Assembly: GCA_948099385.1 (NCBI GenBank)
Contig: CANUEZ040000184.1
Location: forward strand, 776,001 to 840,000
Direction of reading: 5' to 3'
Origin: Fasciola hepatica
Taxonomy: Eukaryota > Platyhelminthes > Trematoda > Plagiorchiida > Fasciolidae
DNA length: 64,000 bases
The position numbers and the translations under genes were made by a program. The notes under the pieces are model-generated. The model was not told the origin of the DNA, ran no database searches, and saw only the letters and a program-made list of their open reading frames with translations. Shown here piece after piece: positions 10,892 through 25,800 of the stretch (position 1 is the stretch's first letter; the number at the start of each line of letters is the position of its first letter).

Positions 10892-13800
10892 GTAACCATT
10901 TGACTACAACGCGTGGCCTGGCTTGTTAGCGTGCCCGCCGTTTGAAGACCGAATGTGGTTCCTCATAAAAAACCTCAGAGTCATGATTGTCGGCTGGCCA
11001 GTAGGCCCATTGCACTCCCGAAAAAGCACTTAACAACAGAAAGTGTTGAAGAAAAAATGTACAGTGCGGAGCGGAAAAATTACTCTTTCGTTTGCAAGAC
11101 TACGTGATTTTTGAAGTGTTTAATGAACTTCAGATTTCGAGCAGTGGGACGATGAAGCCACACTCTGACGTGAATGTTGTTTTTTTCATTGTACACTTTT
11201 CGAATATGGTCCTTTTCAAGCGGTCGCTAATGTGCAGTAAGATTTCAAGGTAATGTCGGTGTTCGGAAGGGAAGCCTTAGTAAGCTATGCTTATTGGATA
11301 TCTCGGTATATTGAGTACAGTCCGAACTCACAGCATACGAGGTTTGCGAAAAGCACACTTCACCTATTTGTATGTGTAAGTAGAATCCCCGATATAGTTT
11401 TCTTCACAAACGATCTGAATACCAAGGTTAAAAAATAATTGTACTAAAAGCCTCCAAATAACCGTTGTGCTCAACGAAAGGACAATGACAAAATACTTCT
11501 GACTGGTGCTGGTCCAGTGGTTTAAAGCGTTTACCGTCTTGCAAGTCAGAGGTTCGAATCGTGCCACCGACGGTCACTTAGGTGATGGCGGCTCGTAACT
11601 ACGACTGACCCATTGAAACCTTATGTTGTCCTCCATTACAAGTCTCAGGACCGTGCTGCCGGTTGTCCCTAACAGAATAGTGTGCCTTTGAGGCACTCAT
11701 GCGGTACAAGTTTTGCAACTCACAGCGACCTGATGATGCAACTCAACTGACTGGGACTATTCATACTACAGTAAGCTACCGTTTTTGTTCAGAAATATAG
11801 ATCCAACTGGACCAAGTACGTACGCCGAAAATGCACTGGTACTGACGCACTTTTCGATTCGGTTCAATATTCGACAAACCAAGCGCCGGATTGTACTAGC
11901 GGTATGCTCCGGAAGTACACAAACCTACTGAAGTCACACAGGAAACCAGTTGAGCAGCGGTAAATGCCAAACTGTCCAGTTTGTTCGAAATCACTGGTGG
12001 TGTTTGTCAGCGATGTTCCGTCTCATTGGTCTTATTTCCTTACATCGGTGCTGCTGAAGGTGCAGCATAAAAACTGTGCGAGCTACTAGAATTTGGAATC
12101 TGCAAGTCTTACACAATACGCACTTCATTGATTCATTTTATGATACTCCATTTATCATGTTTCAAGATTAACGGTTAATTATTCCTAGGCTGATACTAGG
12201 CGGCAAAGACCTGATCAGAGTTGAGCATTTAACGAATGATACTGTCATTTCAAGAAAAATGAACGCACACGTACCCAGAGATCCAACAGCGTGCGCTGGA
12301 CCGAAGCACTTATGATACTCGGTCGCCCGGTCCAGAGTGGAAGATAGGCTAACGAGGTCTCTTCCGGTCTTTTTATTCGGGGATACAACTCTTACCTTTG
12401 CGCAGCCAAGTGCGTCCTACAAAACAGCAGCGTTGGTTTAGATGAGTCGGTGATCAATTTTATGGTTTATCCGTCTCTTCTGGAAACCTTGTGGGTTAAG
12501 TAGAACACAACAAAAGACTATAGCTTAATGTGTCAGAACCGAGATCGTTCGGAGTGTATCGAAAAATCGATGCGCCATGTGAAATGTTATGTTAGAATCT
12601 TATTGCTCAATAACACACCGTAGTCGAAATCGTTGGTAGGTTGTCGACGTTTCGGTCACCTCGGGTAACCTTTTTCAAGACTGGTTTTACAACCGAATAA
12701 AACTGGAAACGTTGACAACCTACCAACGATTTCGACTACGCTGTGTTATTGAGCAATAAAATTCTACCAAAAGACTATAGCCTTATTTAGTGGTGGGTCA
12801 CATTCGACATGTCACAGTACTATCCATAGATCTATGTAGCGTCTTAGGGCGGTCAACGTTTGCGAAGCTGAAAACCCCATCATAACCTCGAGCACTCCCA
12901 CTGATCGTCCGCGATCACTTAGGTAGTGAGCCGATGCCCACCTTATTGGCGGTTAGCCGCGACCATAGGACGGGCTCGGAAACTTGCAGCGCTGCCTTCC
13001 CGGTGCTAAATCATCATCGGTCAATTGTCAGACCTTGAATATGCGGGCAATATAGTTCTACAGCAAGATCCAAGTAAATTTCAAGCTTTTTTGGACAGCT
13101 TGAACAACTGCGTAGCAATGTTCGTTGTGTTTTGCCTCCTCGAAGTGCAAGATACTGTTAAAAGACTGGGTCTGGTGTCTGGGGAGACTATCAGTCAAGT
13201 AGCTAGGCCCCGCTATCTAGGCGGCTGAATATTACCCGAAGGTCGGGCATGGAATGGAGTGTCTTCACGTATACAGAAGACTCGTATGACTACTACCATT
13301 CTCAGTCATCTGTGGCATCAATATGACATTTATCTATCAATGGTCGAGCGTACACTTGTACAGTTAGGTCAGTTCTTTATGGTTCAGAAATTTGACCGCT
13401 GTAAATAAAGGATGTACAAAGATTGCCGGTATTCGAACTCCGATTTATTCCTAGTGTTACTAGAATCTGGTGGGAACATCGTATCAGCAATGCTGAGATT
13501 CGGCGGCGAGTCCTAGGTGTACGAACCAAATCTGGTGAATCACTTAAGTTCACCAGGTGGTTGGGACATGTGTTACGCATGTCCGTAGAAGGAATTCCTC
13601 GGCGCGCAATGTCCACTGAAGCGAATAGTGGTTGGAAGATGAGTAAGCATGCCCAATCCGTGATGTAGAAAAAGGTGTGAAAAGCCTGACCAGTGGACTC
13701 GGACATGTAGGATGCCTTAAGCTTCTTGAGTGGGATACAAGAGACCTTCCAATCAGTGTTTAGATACGTTGGAGGATGTGGCTCGGTGTTGCAGTCGGTG

Positions 13801-16800
13801 GCGCTCTTGTATTCACAAACATTGTGTATCAAACTGACACCAATATGTGTAGTTCCCTTCTTACTTTTTTCATACTCTTGTTTTCTCGCTGTTTCCGTCT
13901 GAGGTTCCCGCTGAGAGATAAAAACCAAAACCGCTACATCCACTGCATGGTCAATGATTGTTTAAACTGGACAGTAGTATATCAACGTGTTCAAATGAAT
14001 GAAAGGGGGATAAGGCGAAAAATCAAAATAAAGTTTGCCAAGAATGCTCTATTGTATTTTTTATTACATGACTGCGCATTAGTGCAATGGTTGGGACATA
14101 CCCCATAGCCCCAAAGGCTCACTGTCCTATTTAGGAAAGCTGGCAACCAAACCCTGGGACTTGCAGTGGAGAATCACAAAAAGTCCCGGTAGATCAGGTG
14201 TGGCAATGAGCCGGACGACGGCGGGTATTACCGTCTACCACCAAAGTAACTTATGATGTCGGGGATTCGAACCTCTGACCACCTAGGTGATAAGCAAACA
14301 CTACACCACTCGACCACCTCTGGTATACCACAACTGAGTCACCTAACGGTCTCCGCAAGTTAAGTGATCAGAATTTTCACAAACTGACCGCTCCAGTCGT
14401 CCAACCATTGCATCCATTAGAAAACAATGTTCTCAGAGAGACCAGTTCGACACATCTGTTGCACGTTCTGAAGGGCACAAGAAGTTATGGTTAAACTTCA
14501 TCCTTTCACTACTCACAATTGCTCGCTTTAGTCGGCCTTATTGTCCCAGCATGGTTGAACCATGCAATAAACACACAGATGGTCAAGCATTGACAAACTT
14601 GCTGCAACTTCCACTGGCTGAGAGACTGGTTTCTGATAGCTTGGTTACCCTTCACAGCCAAGCGGATCTCGCAGCTGCATCACAGATAACAGTTCGGGTT
14701 GGTCAAACCCGGACACATTCCTCTGTAGATGTGACTACGCCTAGCTCGCTAGATTAGAATAAATTTAAGTGGCTGGTGCGTGTAAGATCTGGTTGATTCA
14801 TGGGAGCAAAGAATAGTTAGTGAAAGAACGGTGTTTGTTTGCCCTTACACGGAATATCTGTTCCTTTCGTTGATCACTGCTTATAGAGCGTATACTTCAA
14901 TAATGATATCATGCTTGACGCCGTGAGAATTGTCGAAAAGGTGTGCGCTCAACGGTTAAAACCTTTATATTCCATTATAATATTTTACTTCATGAAAACT
15001 GGTTTTTACATTAGAGAGGCCAAATACCACGACCCCACGAGATCCTACTTCACTATTTGGGTGGCAGAACCAACAACCTTTACCCAGATAGGTGAAGTGG
15101 TAAATCTCAAAGTGTGTTTACTAATCAAGTGATATTGTTGTAGGCCGGGATACAGATGAGTAATGCCTCTCGCCGTATTTGACAAACATTGGCAAGGTTC
15201 GAACCCAATACCTCGAGTTCATTTGTCAACATTTTTCTTTGCACTCCCTTATCTTTTTAGATATCTTATCGATAAAGCCAAGGCCGAGAAAGACTGGGAA
15301 GAGGCTGTTCCGTATGAGAAAAAAGTCCGGGGCAAAGTGTTTGTACCCAAGAAAGTGGATTTACAGGTCTCACAAAAAGAATTGGCCGATATGGGTTTTG
15401 ATGTCGAGTTTGACGATGATGTGAATGAGGTAAGCAAATGAGGTTTGTATGCATTCAGTCTCTGTTTTTTCCCCCACGATTTGTTCGTTTGGCCGTTACA
15501 TTCTATGGAACCTCATAAACTCCCACAGGGTGAGAAGGAGCAGCCATTAATCAGGCGCTCGAGACGCAAGTTTTGATTCCGTTATCTCAGCAAAATCGCA
15601 GCCGGAAACTACTACAGTATTCTCCGTAGTCTAAGAGCCTTGCAGGGTTGCTCAGCTGTGGTTCAAGGCTCGTAAACCACGGCGTTTGGCTCGTAAACTA
15701 CGGGAAATACTGTAGATTAAGAAAATACCAATAACAAAGGGAAGATTTTAGATGGTGACATCAGTCAGATTTTGAAACTGTGTGCAAACCGAACTACCAC
15801 TAGTTTCAACAGACTAGCTTATCATCTCCAGATATTCCTAACCATTGTGTGAGTGGATTTTGTGAACCTCACCTAATGTGTCTTTCCGACGAAGTCCATT
15901 GGTTAAGGTTTTCATAACCACTTGTCATTTAGTAGGCCGGTCACTCACACTCAGTTTATCAAGCGTTATATATCCAGTCTATTTGCGGAGGTGCGCAACA
16001 CATGGCCCCATCAGACCAACTTATTGAGCCTCATTGTTCGACCGGATCGCTTAATAGTAGGATAAAATTATTGAAGTTGGTAATATGGGTCATTACAAAA
16101 GGGAATGGAAAAGATGAATTTCTCTTACGAATTAGTTATTCGGTTGCAATTTTGAGGGAATATTGTAGACGGATTAAAAGAAAGAAGAGATTGTGTTCCA
16201 CAGTGTGGTGGTCCTGAGGATGATGGGCTTGAGGGCATGATAACCAAGGGTGATTGGGTACTCGTGTCAGGGAATAACGATGAGAAGTCGGAGGAGAAGG
16301 AGCTGATGCGTATATAGTTACAGTTTCAGTTTGTTCAACTGACTGCGGTTTGCGGAAGTCAGACGTACCTTATGTACACGCGATGACACTTCATCCGATA
16401 TCTGCCCTCCTGGAGAAAAGTAACATCCAAGGTAACGAAACTTATCTAATTCAGCTAAGGTTTCCCCTGACAGGAAAAGGTTTGTTGTAAAGTCAACTGA
16501 GTCATACAGCAGCATTTTGCACTTTGAGGGTGCAAAACGCATCCCAAACATTGCTGCGTTGTTGTTTAGGCTATCTAGGAAAAACCTGTAACTTACCTGG
16601 ATCTTCACTCAGAAGAACAATATCGTTCGCGTATTCCAAGTCAGACAGTTTACTGTACAAGCATGGCTCAATGCCGCTATTCCCATACGAGGATAGGGCT
16701 ATCTGAAAAATAACTTCGACCATAAAATTGAAGACGAAGGGCAAAAGAGGGCAACCCTGACGAAGGCCACTCTCCTTGCTAAACACGGGTGAAAGATCGT

Positions 16801-19800
16801 CGTAAGCACGAATTCGGCTTTGTCTGTTTGTATGCAATCATTGAAAATGATAAGTGAATTTCCCTGGTACATCCCTGCAGTGATAGTCAGCTCCAGAGGA
16901 CTGTGCGTTCGACTGAGTCGAACGCCGCTTTCAGGTCAAGAAAGGCACAGATTGTGAACTTACAGCCTACAAAACCAAAGTAACAGTAGCGGGAGAAAGT
17001 GAAATGGCTGTTCGGTGATGGACCGAAGGCTAAAGTTAGGAAGTTATGGTATGGTCGTCGGTAAAGCCAATGATCTTAAGATAGACCCGGTCGGGAATAG
17101 ATAGGGAAAAACAAAGCACGTATCACTATATTTATTACATTCTCTCTTTTCCATTTACAGGCTTTGACAAAAGCCACTGAGGATGAGCTAGTCGATCTGG
17201 CCGCGGTGCTTGGTTTTACTGGCATGCTTAATCAAGTCCAGTATCACGCCAGTATGGAAAATCGGAAGCTCGAGAGTGGTGGCTTTTCCGGAGTCGCCAA
17301 AGCCGAACGCCCAAAACCGGTTCCAAATGAACCACCAAATACCACGGACGTAGAGGTAAGATCACTGTTATCGTCGAACTTCATGCCTTCCTGTTCTGCG
17401 AACAATCTCAGCATCCATTCACATTCCTCCCCGAAGATGTCGTGAACTTCCAGATGTGATTTTTCACTGTGATATCCTCAGTTAGTTTCATCTCACTGCT
17501 TGCTTTAGTTTCCATTGGAATAATTTGGCGCTGCTATACCCGAACCAATTTGTTCAGCTACTACTATCAATCAACCAATTCGTCAACCAAACAATCAGGG
17601 AACGAGTGAATGAATCAGTCTAATAACATTCCAGATCCATGGGTCCAGGTTTTCGCAGTGTTCCGTCAAATCACAAACTATATTCCTTTTCCTATCACAC
17701 ATTCCAACAAGAAATACCCGCTGAGGATTCACCGATAAGGCTCACTTGTCCAAATAGAGTGCTTAATTTGACACCTCATTTTAACTAGCTAACACCCAGG
17801 CTTTACCCTCAGGTTTCCCCGCCCGCTTTAAGTGACAGTTGACTTGCCTACTCCCTATCGAGGTTGTACTGACCCCGAGCGGAGCGGTATGCTATCGAGC
17901 GCGTCTCCAGGTCCCGGATAGAGGCACGGCCGTCAAATCGGTGGTTAGTCGTGAATAAAGGCATTGTCGCAACTGATGCATATGGGCGTCTGGTAAGCGT
18001 ATTTTGTTCTTGTATGTGACAACATCAGCGCAGGAGGTAGTTGTGTAAAAGTAAATTATGCTCGCCTACTCTAACACAGGTTATTTTTCTCAGTCATATA
18101 GCAACATTGATCTGGATACCGTAGACGGTCACCGTACAGGTGAGTAAATGTCACAAAAAAAAATCGGATAAAAAATGCTAAATGCTCTTTCTGTGTATAC
18201 GCGCGGTGGTGGAGCAGTGTAAGTCTGATGCTCATACCCCGACATCGCCGTTAAACTTTAGAGGTAGACGACACTTCACGGTCTCTCGAGTCGTTACCTA
18301 GGGAGACTCACCATTTACTAGGATCTTTGCTCTGAGAGGCCCTGTAGTATTCGCATATTTATGGATGTGGTGGTATTCTGTGCATACAGGTTTACTGCCG
18401 TCATCCTCACATGTATCTAGGAGGGTTACCACGATCAGGCTTGTAAAGAGTTTGGCCAGAAGGATCATAAAAGCCTTTTGGGCAATATTTCGCGTGGTAA
18501 ACTTGTGGGAAAAACCACCGTAAGCTTCAGTGATATCCGTTTCGGACATACACGAAGCCCAGTTAGTTAATCCGTGCCATTTATGTGTGGTCCTTAAGTC
18601 ACTGAACCGGTTACTACAATCGATACCGGCAACATTGATTACTATCTTTTTTTCAAGTTCCATGTCTCATCAACAACACAGGTTTTCTTCCATTGCATAC
18701 AGTTTTGCCAGTGTAGTGTTTCTGGGTCATATATACCAATGTGTTGATCTACCCCGGTCACGATCATCCCGAACGGTTTCATTTGATCGGTCGTTGACAC
18801 ACTGGTGAATCCGTGGCGAATGCATTGTAAACCCAGGAACCTAAGTGACTAGCGTATATGAATTTCGTTATGCGTTCTTATTTGTTTCTCCGGTCGCTCG
18901 CATTTGCGCCTGCCGGCTTGGCTTTCGATTGATCGATTCTCATTGACCGGATTCGCATCGATCGGTGCCTCGTCCACGTCCGGCTGACAGTATCGCAAGC
19001 GAATTGGAACACACTAGTCGAACGGTTTACAGCCTTAGTTTCGCGCACACACGCGTACACCCCTTCAATCGCATGGGGGCGCGTGCCCGGCTGATTGTGC
19101 GCACACGATTCGTCCTTTACCTCTTTGCTTGCCGCTTGAAGATGACACGGTTAGCAGACAAATAATCTATTCTATTCGGTTGCACTAATTTGCGATACCG
19201 GATCCGAGAGCAACACCCGAACGAATGTTCGTCGCTGTTCTTCGACAGTTTTTTCCTTCGCATGATTAATGTTTAGCCATTGTAACCTCCGATTATGTTC
19301 ACCTTGATATCAGCTGTTAGTAACATGTGGTCGGCGATGGTTTCACAGCCATCACTATTGGTTATTAGTCAAAAAATAACCACCATCATCGAACGTAGAC
19401 CACTCCGCGGTTGCCCAGCTAAACTTCACGCCTAACCAGCTGCCTCTGCTCTGGGCACCTTTTCATATTATCCAGTATCTCATACGTACGAATAGGAGGA
19501 TTTCTCGGACACCTACCAGGAGGCCTGGACGTCATGCAGGGCGAAGTTCATTGGTTCAGCTTTTCCTACCTTTCTGCCGACTCATTTACACTGAATGAAT
19601 TACAACAATAAGGTGTCATCCCATGAGTTGTCGACAGTGCAATAGCGAGAGCGAGTTTGAGGAACAGTTTTAGAGCGAGGGGCGTGTGATGGATGAGAAA
19701 ACGGAAAGTCTGTGTGGGACGAGGGAGAGGCATTCCACAGTTCACCTGTCCTGGGCAAGAAGGAAGAAAATTGGAATATAGCGATTCAACACCTCGGCGC

Positions 19801-22800
19801 AGAAAGGGACTGGATATAGGCGTATGACTGCCTCTGCATGGGACCTGAAATAGAAGACTAGGGAGAGGGGACAATACCAGAGTGGTGAAAATCAAAGTAG
19901 TTATCATTACGGAGGGAAAATAAAGCAACAGCCCGATCTTGGGCGATTATATATTTCGTTGTATTTTACACCGGCTTGAGATCAGGCATTGTGCCAGTGC
20001 AACAACAAAAAAAAACAAGTGAAGGGAAAGTGCAGCAGCGTGTAAGTAGCAGTCATTGGATTAGCTGTTTCTTCCATGGTTGAATGCGTTGTGGGTTGTT
20101 ACACCACGCGGTCGCCCAGTCCAGAATAGGCTTTCTTATTCGAGGATGCACCTCTAGTCTTTACGCATCCAAACGTGTCCTACAAGACAGCAGCGTTGGT
20201 TCCGGTGAGCCGGTGGTTTATTCGCCCCTTCTGGAAACCTTATGGGGTAAGTAGAGCACGACAAGAAACTATGGCTTTACCTAATAGTGGGTCATGTTCG
20301 TTACGCAATAGCGCTATCAGATTTAAGTGACGTTTTAGGGTGGGCGAAAATCCCGTCATACTTTCGAGCACTGCCACTGATCGTCCACGACCGCTTATTT
20401 GGTGAGACCACTTCGTTCACAACTAACCGCGAATGCTTCTGTTCCCCTATCCGTGACCTGGGGACTTGCCCGATAGCATACAGCTCTGCTTCTCGGAGAG
20501 AAGTGTGAGATGAGGATCGAAGCCCTATTGGGAGTCTCGTGGGTTCAAGAATCATTTGTAGCTAGTCAGAAATGATGGTTTCGGTCACTTTGGGAATAAC
20601 AAATGTGAGAAAAACAAGACTGTGATTATTAGAATCTGAGTGGTCCCAATTTTTATGGATCGTGAAAATCCCTGTTTTCCAGGAGACTTTCATGGCACTG
20701 ACATGCAGCGAGACAGAAAGGACGGCATAAAAGAATGCCCATATCCGAGGCGCACTTTTTGAGGACAACTGGCAAGATGTCATCAGTTTGTGTGACACTG
20801 TTGTTTGTTGCTTCTGACGTAGCTTTTTGAAAGTAACATGGGTAGAAAAAGACTGGCTAAGGGAAGAAGATAAACACGGAGGTATATGGAATTCGGATAA
20901 ACTGGAGCCAGAGTTGAACCGTCGAGCAAAACTTACGTTTTCTTCTGGCGTTCACAAACCAGAGTGTCATGGGAATTGGTGGTATGGAAAATCCAGGGGG
21001 GTAGAAATCCACGAAAACCGCTTTAGTCGGAGTTGAAAATGTTTTGCTATCAGTATCAGGTAAGGCCAGTTGTTCGACTTTTCGGCATATTAAATGGTCC
21101 TTTGCTTTATGTGAGTAACAAGCATTTGTTTCTGGTCCTCAAAAAGCGGGGAGAAATTGGAAATTTAGAGAACAATTCCAGTAGCTAGATGCAAAGTTTT
21201 AAATCCACACAACCTGACTGCACACGTGAATAAATCGCTTCGTTTATCGGGTCTAAAACGTAGAAAACAAAGGAATGCGTACGTTGAGGAAAAATCTCAC
21301 CAAGGTGGTACACTGAGGGGGAAAATTTGGAAACGAAGCAACAGCCATCATAGGATTGCGGCCAGAAAGTCGTGAAAGCCATCCCAGTTGGGTGAGTCTT
21401 AGTGCCAACAATGACTTCTCTAGTTAAGTGGCCAAATAAGGATCCCGACAGCATGCAGTATGCCTCGAAGTGATTCTGTCTGATGGATTCGAAGGCAATG
21501 CGAGAATTGATAAGGCACGAATACTGTAGTTGATTACTGATATGCGTGGTGGTACTGTAGTGGAAATTTTGCAAACAGGGCCCTTCCATGGAACGACCCA
21601 TTTTGAGTTTTACACGCGTGCGATTTGTGCAACAGCGGAACGGCTTGGCCGCTATGCTGATGGCGTTAGTCTTTTTGAAGTTGGTGCAGATATTTTTATC
21701 ATTCATCCTGGAGATAAGGAATAGTATGAACGTTACTTGGTCTTCAGGAGCCGTCTTTGTTTATCAGGTTGCGCAGATAGCATTTACACCAGAATTCTCG
21801 GACATTTGCTCAAGACCATTGAAGATATCTCGTCTTTCCTTTCGCCATGCACACTGTCGAATGATGTTTCATGCTATCTAAGCACTGTATCAAGAAAAAT
21901 GTCGTCCGTCAAGTGTTTCCTATTGCATTGCTTTTGCTGTCCAAAACATATGTCAGAAGATGTTACAGCAACTTGAAGAGCACTCGGCTTGATTGGTTCT
22001 GAGGAAATTCGTTCTGAAAATGACCTTAGGGAACTACATCTTTGATTATGTCGGTTTTTGAAAGAATTCTATTAGATTTCACGTTTGTTGAAGAATGCAC
22101 ATAGTCACAATAGGAACACAAGTTTAAGCGAACAGCTGTTTCTGGAAGGTTCATTTGTAGTGTGTTCAAAACTTTCTCAGAAAGGCTACAAAGAACGCTT
22201 CTTTGCCCGCAAACAATCTCGTTTTATTAGCGTAAAACAATGATTATGTAGGGTCTTGATCCTTATACCCAGTCATCTCACAAAACGTATTATTTCGACT
22301 GGTGCAATTGACCAAGCCTGCTAACGGGCTGGTGTTGAAACCGTTTGACAGGATTCATCTCTCATTCTGCCGATTCACACGACCGATCGGCTATCCTGTC
22401 CCTCGTGATTCCGTTGTCTCAACCCTTGGTCTCGGTACTGGATATGTACTGATGGGCTGACTGTTAACGAGACTTGACTGTCTGCCAACGATGAGCCAGT
22501 CCATACCCTCACTGTATGCTGGGTCAGTGGTCTTCCACGTGGGGTCGTATGTGTTCGATCTGAAATCACAAAAACACGGAAAACTTCATGGGCCCCAAGC
22601 TCAGTAGTTGTCTCATCGGGTTCCCACAATTACGTTAATCAAACTCCACTATGGTGACCTACAGCCCAACCATTGCACATAATCATACCATGGTTCAGAA
22701 ACACGAACACTGCTAGCGGAGGATATCCGAAGACTATCGGTATTTGAACACCGATGTCTCCGTAGCATTGCTCGTATCTGGTGGGAACACCGCATCAGCA

Positions 22801-25800
22801 ATACTGAAGTTCGATGGCGCGCTTCAGCTTGCGTCTCGTCGGTGGTCAAAACAATGCCAAAGCAAACCGTCCCCCGCAGCTGCTATTGGACCATAACCAA
22901 CGATCTACTTTCCGAACAGAATTATACAAGAGGTTATCGATGCAGCCAAATGCTCAGGATCCAGAAGAGCGATGGACAGAGATCAAACAGTCTCTACGTG
23001 CGGCTGTTGATGCTACCCAAGGTCTAACAACCAGACACTGCTAGTTGTGCGCAGAACGATTCCTCCGGATTCCAGGTACGATGAGGCACAAAGATGCCTC
23101 AAACGCCAACCGATTCGGAGCCTGAGAAATGACCGCGAGTAGTGGTGGATTGCGAAGTGTGGGGAGATGGAAGAAGCTGCGGGGATTGGCAACAGCCACA
23201 ACCTTTTCCGTCTGATTAGACATATTGGTCCACGTAAACCAGGCGTTAGCGAATGGATCGAAGAAGCGAACGGCTTACTAATTCAAGCTAAGGAGCGTCC
23301 TCTAATTTGCTGGGTAGAACATTTCGAGAAATAGTTTAGTTAGCCTTTATCCTCTTCAGGTTTTCTCACTAGCGCAATGGGTAGAGCTCTTGTTAAAGAT
23401 ACCAGTCCTCCATCAGAAATGGAGGTTCTTCGCGAGATAAGCTATCTTAAACGACATAAGGCTGCTGGACCGGATGGGTTGCTTCCGTGGCCCAGCACTT
23501 TTACTGGAGTTGACAAAATTCCTGGGTTTGAAATGGGTGAAGGAAAAAGTTCCAGAGAGTTGGTGTGAATCGTGATCGTACCGATTTATAAGAAAGGCGA
23601 TAGGTGCTCCTATGAAGACCACAGGGGAATAAGTCTGGTTAGCATCGCATCCAAACTGCTCGCTTGTATTACCCCCCCCCCTTGCTTATCTAACGCTGGC
23701 GAACAGTGCTGGCGCGAGAATCAAGCTGGGTTTGGACCTGGTCGAGGTTGTATTGATCAAATCTTTATTCTTCGACAAATTTTAGAACATAGGCACACCT
23801 TCCATAGGCCCAGTATGCCCGTTTTCTTTGGTCCTGAAGCGGCCTTCGACTCAGTTGACCGCGGAGTTCTCAGGCGCTGGCTCTTGTTGAAGGGTGTACC
23901 AGAGAAATTCATTTCCATCGTAAAATCCGTTTACATTAATAGCCGAAGCAGAGTTCGAGCATAAGGTGATTTTTCACCTGAGTTCACCACGAGAAGTGGT
24001 GTACGTCAGGGCTGTCCCTCTTTCCTTTTTTTATACTAATTTTGTGATTGATATGGTCCTAGAGACCGCACTTTTTTCAGGTGAGGATAGCGGCATATGA
24101 CTTTTCCCGGCTGGAAAGGTATCATACCTTGAGTATACAGACGACATGGTTGTTTTAAGTGAAGATCCAGGTAAGTTGCAAGCTTTTCTTGACAGCTTGA
24201 CGGATTGCGTAGCGATGTTCGGTATGCGTTTTGCACCTTCAAAGTGCAAGATGCTGTTGCAGGACTGGGTTGGTCTAACGCCAAACCTTTGAGTGTCTGG
24301 GGAGACTGTAAACGTGGTAGACAAGTTCTTTTATCTGGGGCACTGTATCTCACCCAGAGATCGGATATCGGATGAAGTGTCTGTGCGTATACAGAAGGCT
24401 CGCTTGGCATTGGCCAACCTGAGTCATCTGTGGTGTTGACATGACGTCCGTTTACCTATCAAGGGTCGAGTGTACGCTGCAGCAGTCAGGCTCGTGCTTC
24501 TGTATGGTTCGGAGACGTGGCCACTGCGGGTGGAGCACATACGAAAATTGTCGGTATCCGAACACCGATGTCTTGGTAGTATTGCTCAAATCTGGTGGGA
24601 AGACCGTGTGAGTAATGCAGAGGTTCGGCGGAAAGTCTTAGGTTTAAGGACCAAATCATTAGATGAAACACTTAAGCTGACTAGGCTAAGATGGTTGGGA
24701 CATGTGTTACGTATGTCCCCTGACGGGATGCCTCGGCGTGCTATGTTTTGTGAGGCGGTTACCGGTTGGAAGATGAGTGAGGGTGGTCAGTTTATGACAT
24801 GGAAGAAAGGTATGAAAAGCCTCACTAGTGGACTTGGCCATGTAGAGCGTGTTAGACATCCTGGATGGGGTCCAAGAGGCCCTTCCACTCAATGGTTAGA
24901 TACGTTTGGGGATATGGCTAGATGCCGCGATCGTTGGTGCTCTTGCATTGACCAACCTTCTTCATCGACTTCCTGGGTGGGATGCAAGAGTTTTCCCACT
25001 CCGGTTAGATACATTGGAGGATATGACTGGGTTTTGCGACCAATGGCGCTCTCGTACTTAAAAACTTTCTTTATTGAATTGAAACAGCTATGTGTAGTGC
25101 CGTTCTTATTTTTTTCTGTATTTACGAATGAGGGTTACCGTTAGGAGATCGCAACCGAGGCCTCCACACCCAGTGCACGGTTGATGGTTGTTTGAAACGA
25201 AGTGAACGGAATCATACCATTACGATTTATATGACGTGAAAACTCAGTGGGTAGATAAATGAATAACAACATATTCAGTATCTGCATGTACGCGTTCTTG
25301 CATAGATGCGGATGGGAAAAGCGCATGGTGGCACTTCACTAGGATATGCGATGGGATAATCACCACCTGGTTGTCATCTCGGACGGTCTTGTGGTTACGT
25401 GTGTGCATGTGTGGCTCACATTCATGCATTCCGGGTTCGGACCCTAGTTCGGACCCATTGAATATGCGCTGCTAGCACTTCCCAGCTAGCCAGATGAAAC
25501 AGCTGTGTTTCCATAAGCTTCAATGCCGAGTTGGATATTGATGCTGTGTGATGAGCCATTTTGTGACACGTGTGTGTATGAGAGAGTTGTGTGATCGTAA
25601 GCCCTGAATCAACTAACCTTCGGGTCGTCGCAGTTCCCCGTGGGACGGCATCAGGCTTTTCTTCGGTCCACATCGGCACACACACACACACACACGAGTA
25701 CCTACACCCGTCGTAAATATTGCCTATTCCCCTGCCCCCTGGGTTGTACGCCATATAAATTACGATGGCACGATTAGACATTTTCAAAAACTTGTTCACC

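Noticed and set aside
21185..21881. Open frames up to 173 codons on both strands
   Set aside because: Overlapping frames, no motif and no fit to neighbouring splice sites; length is within what occurs by chance in 64 kb.
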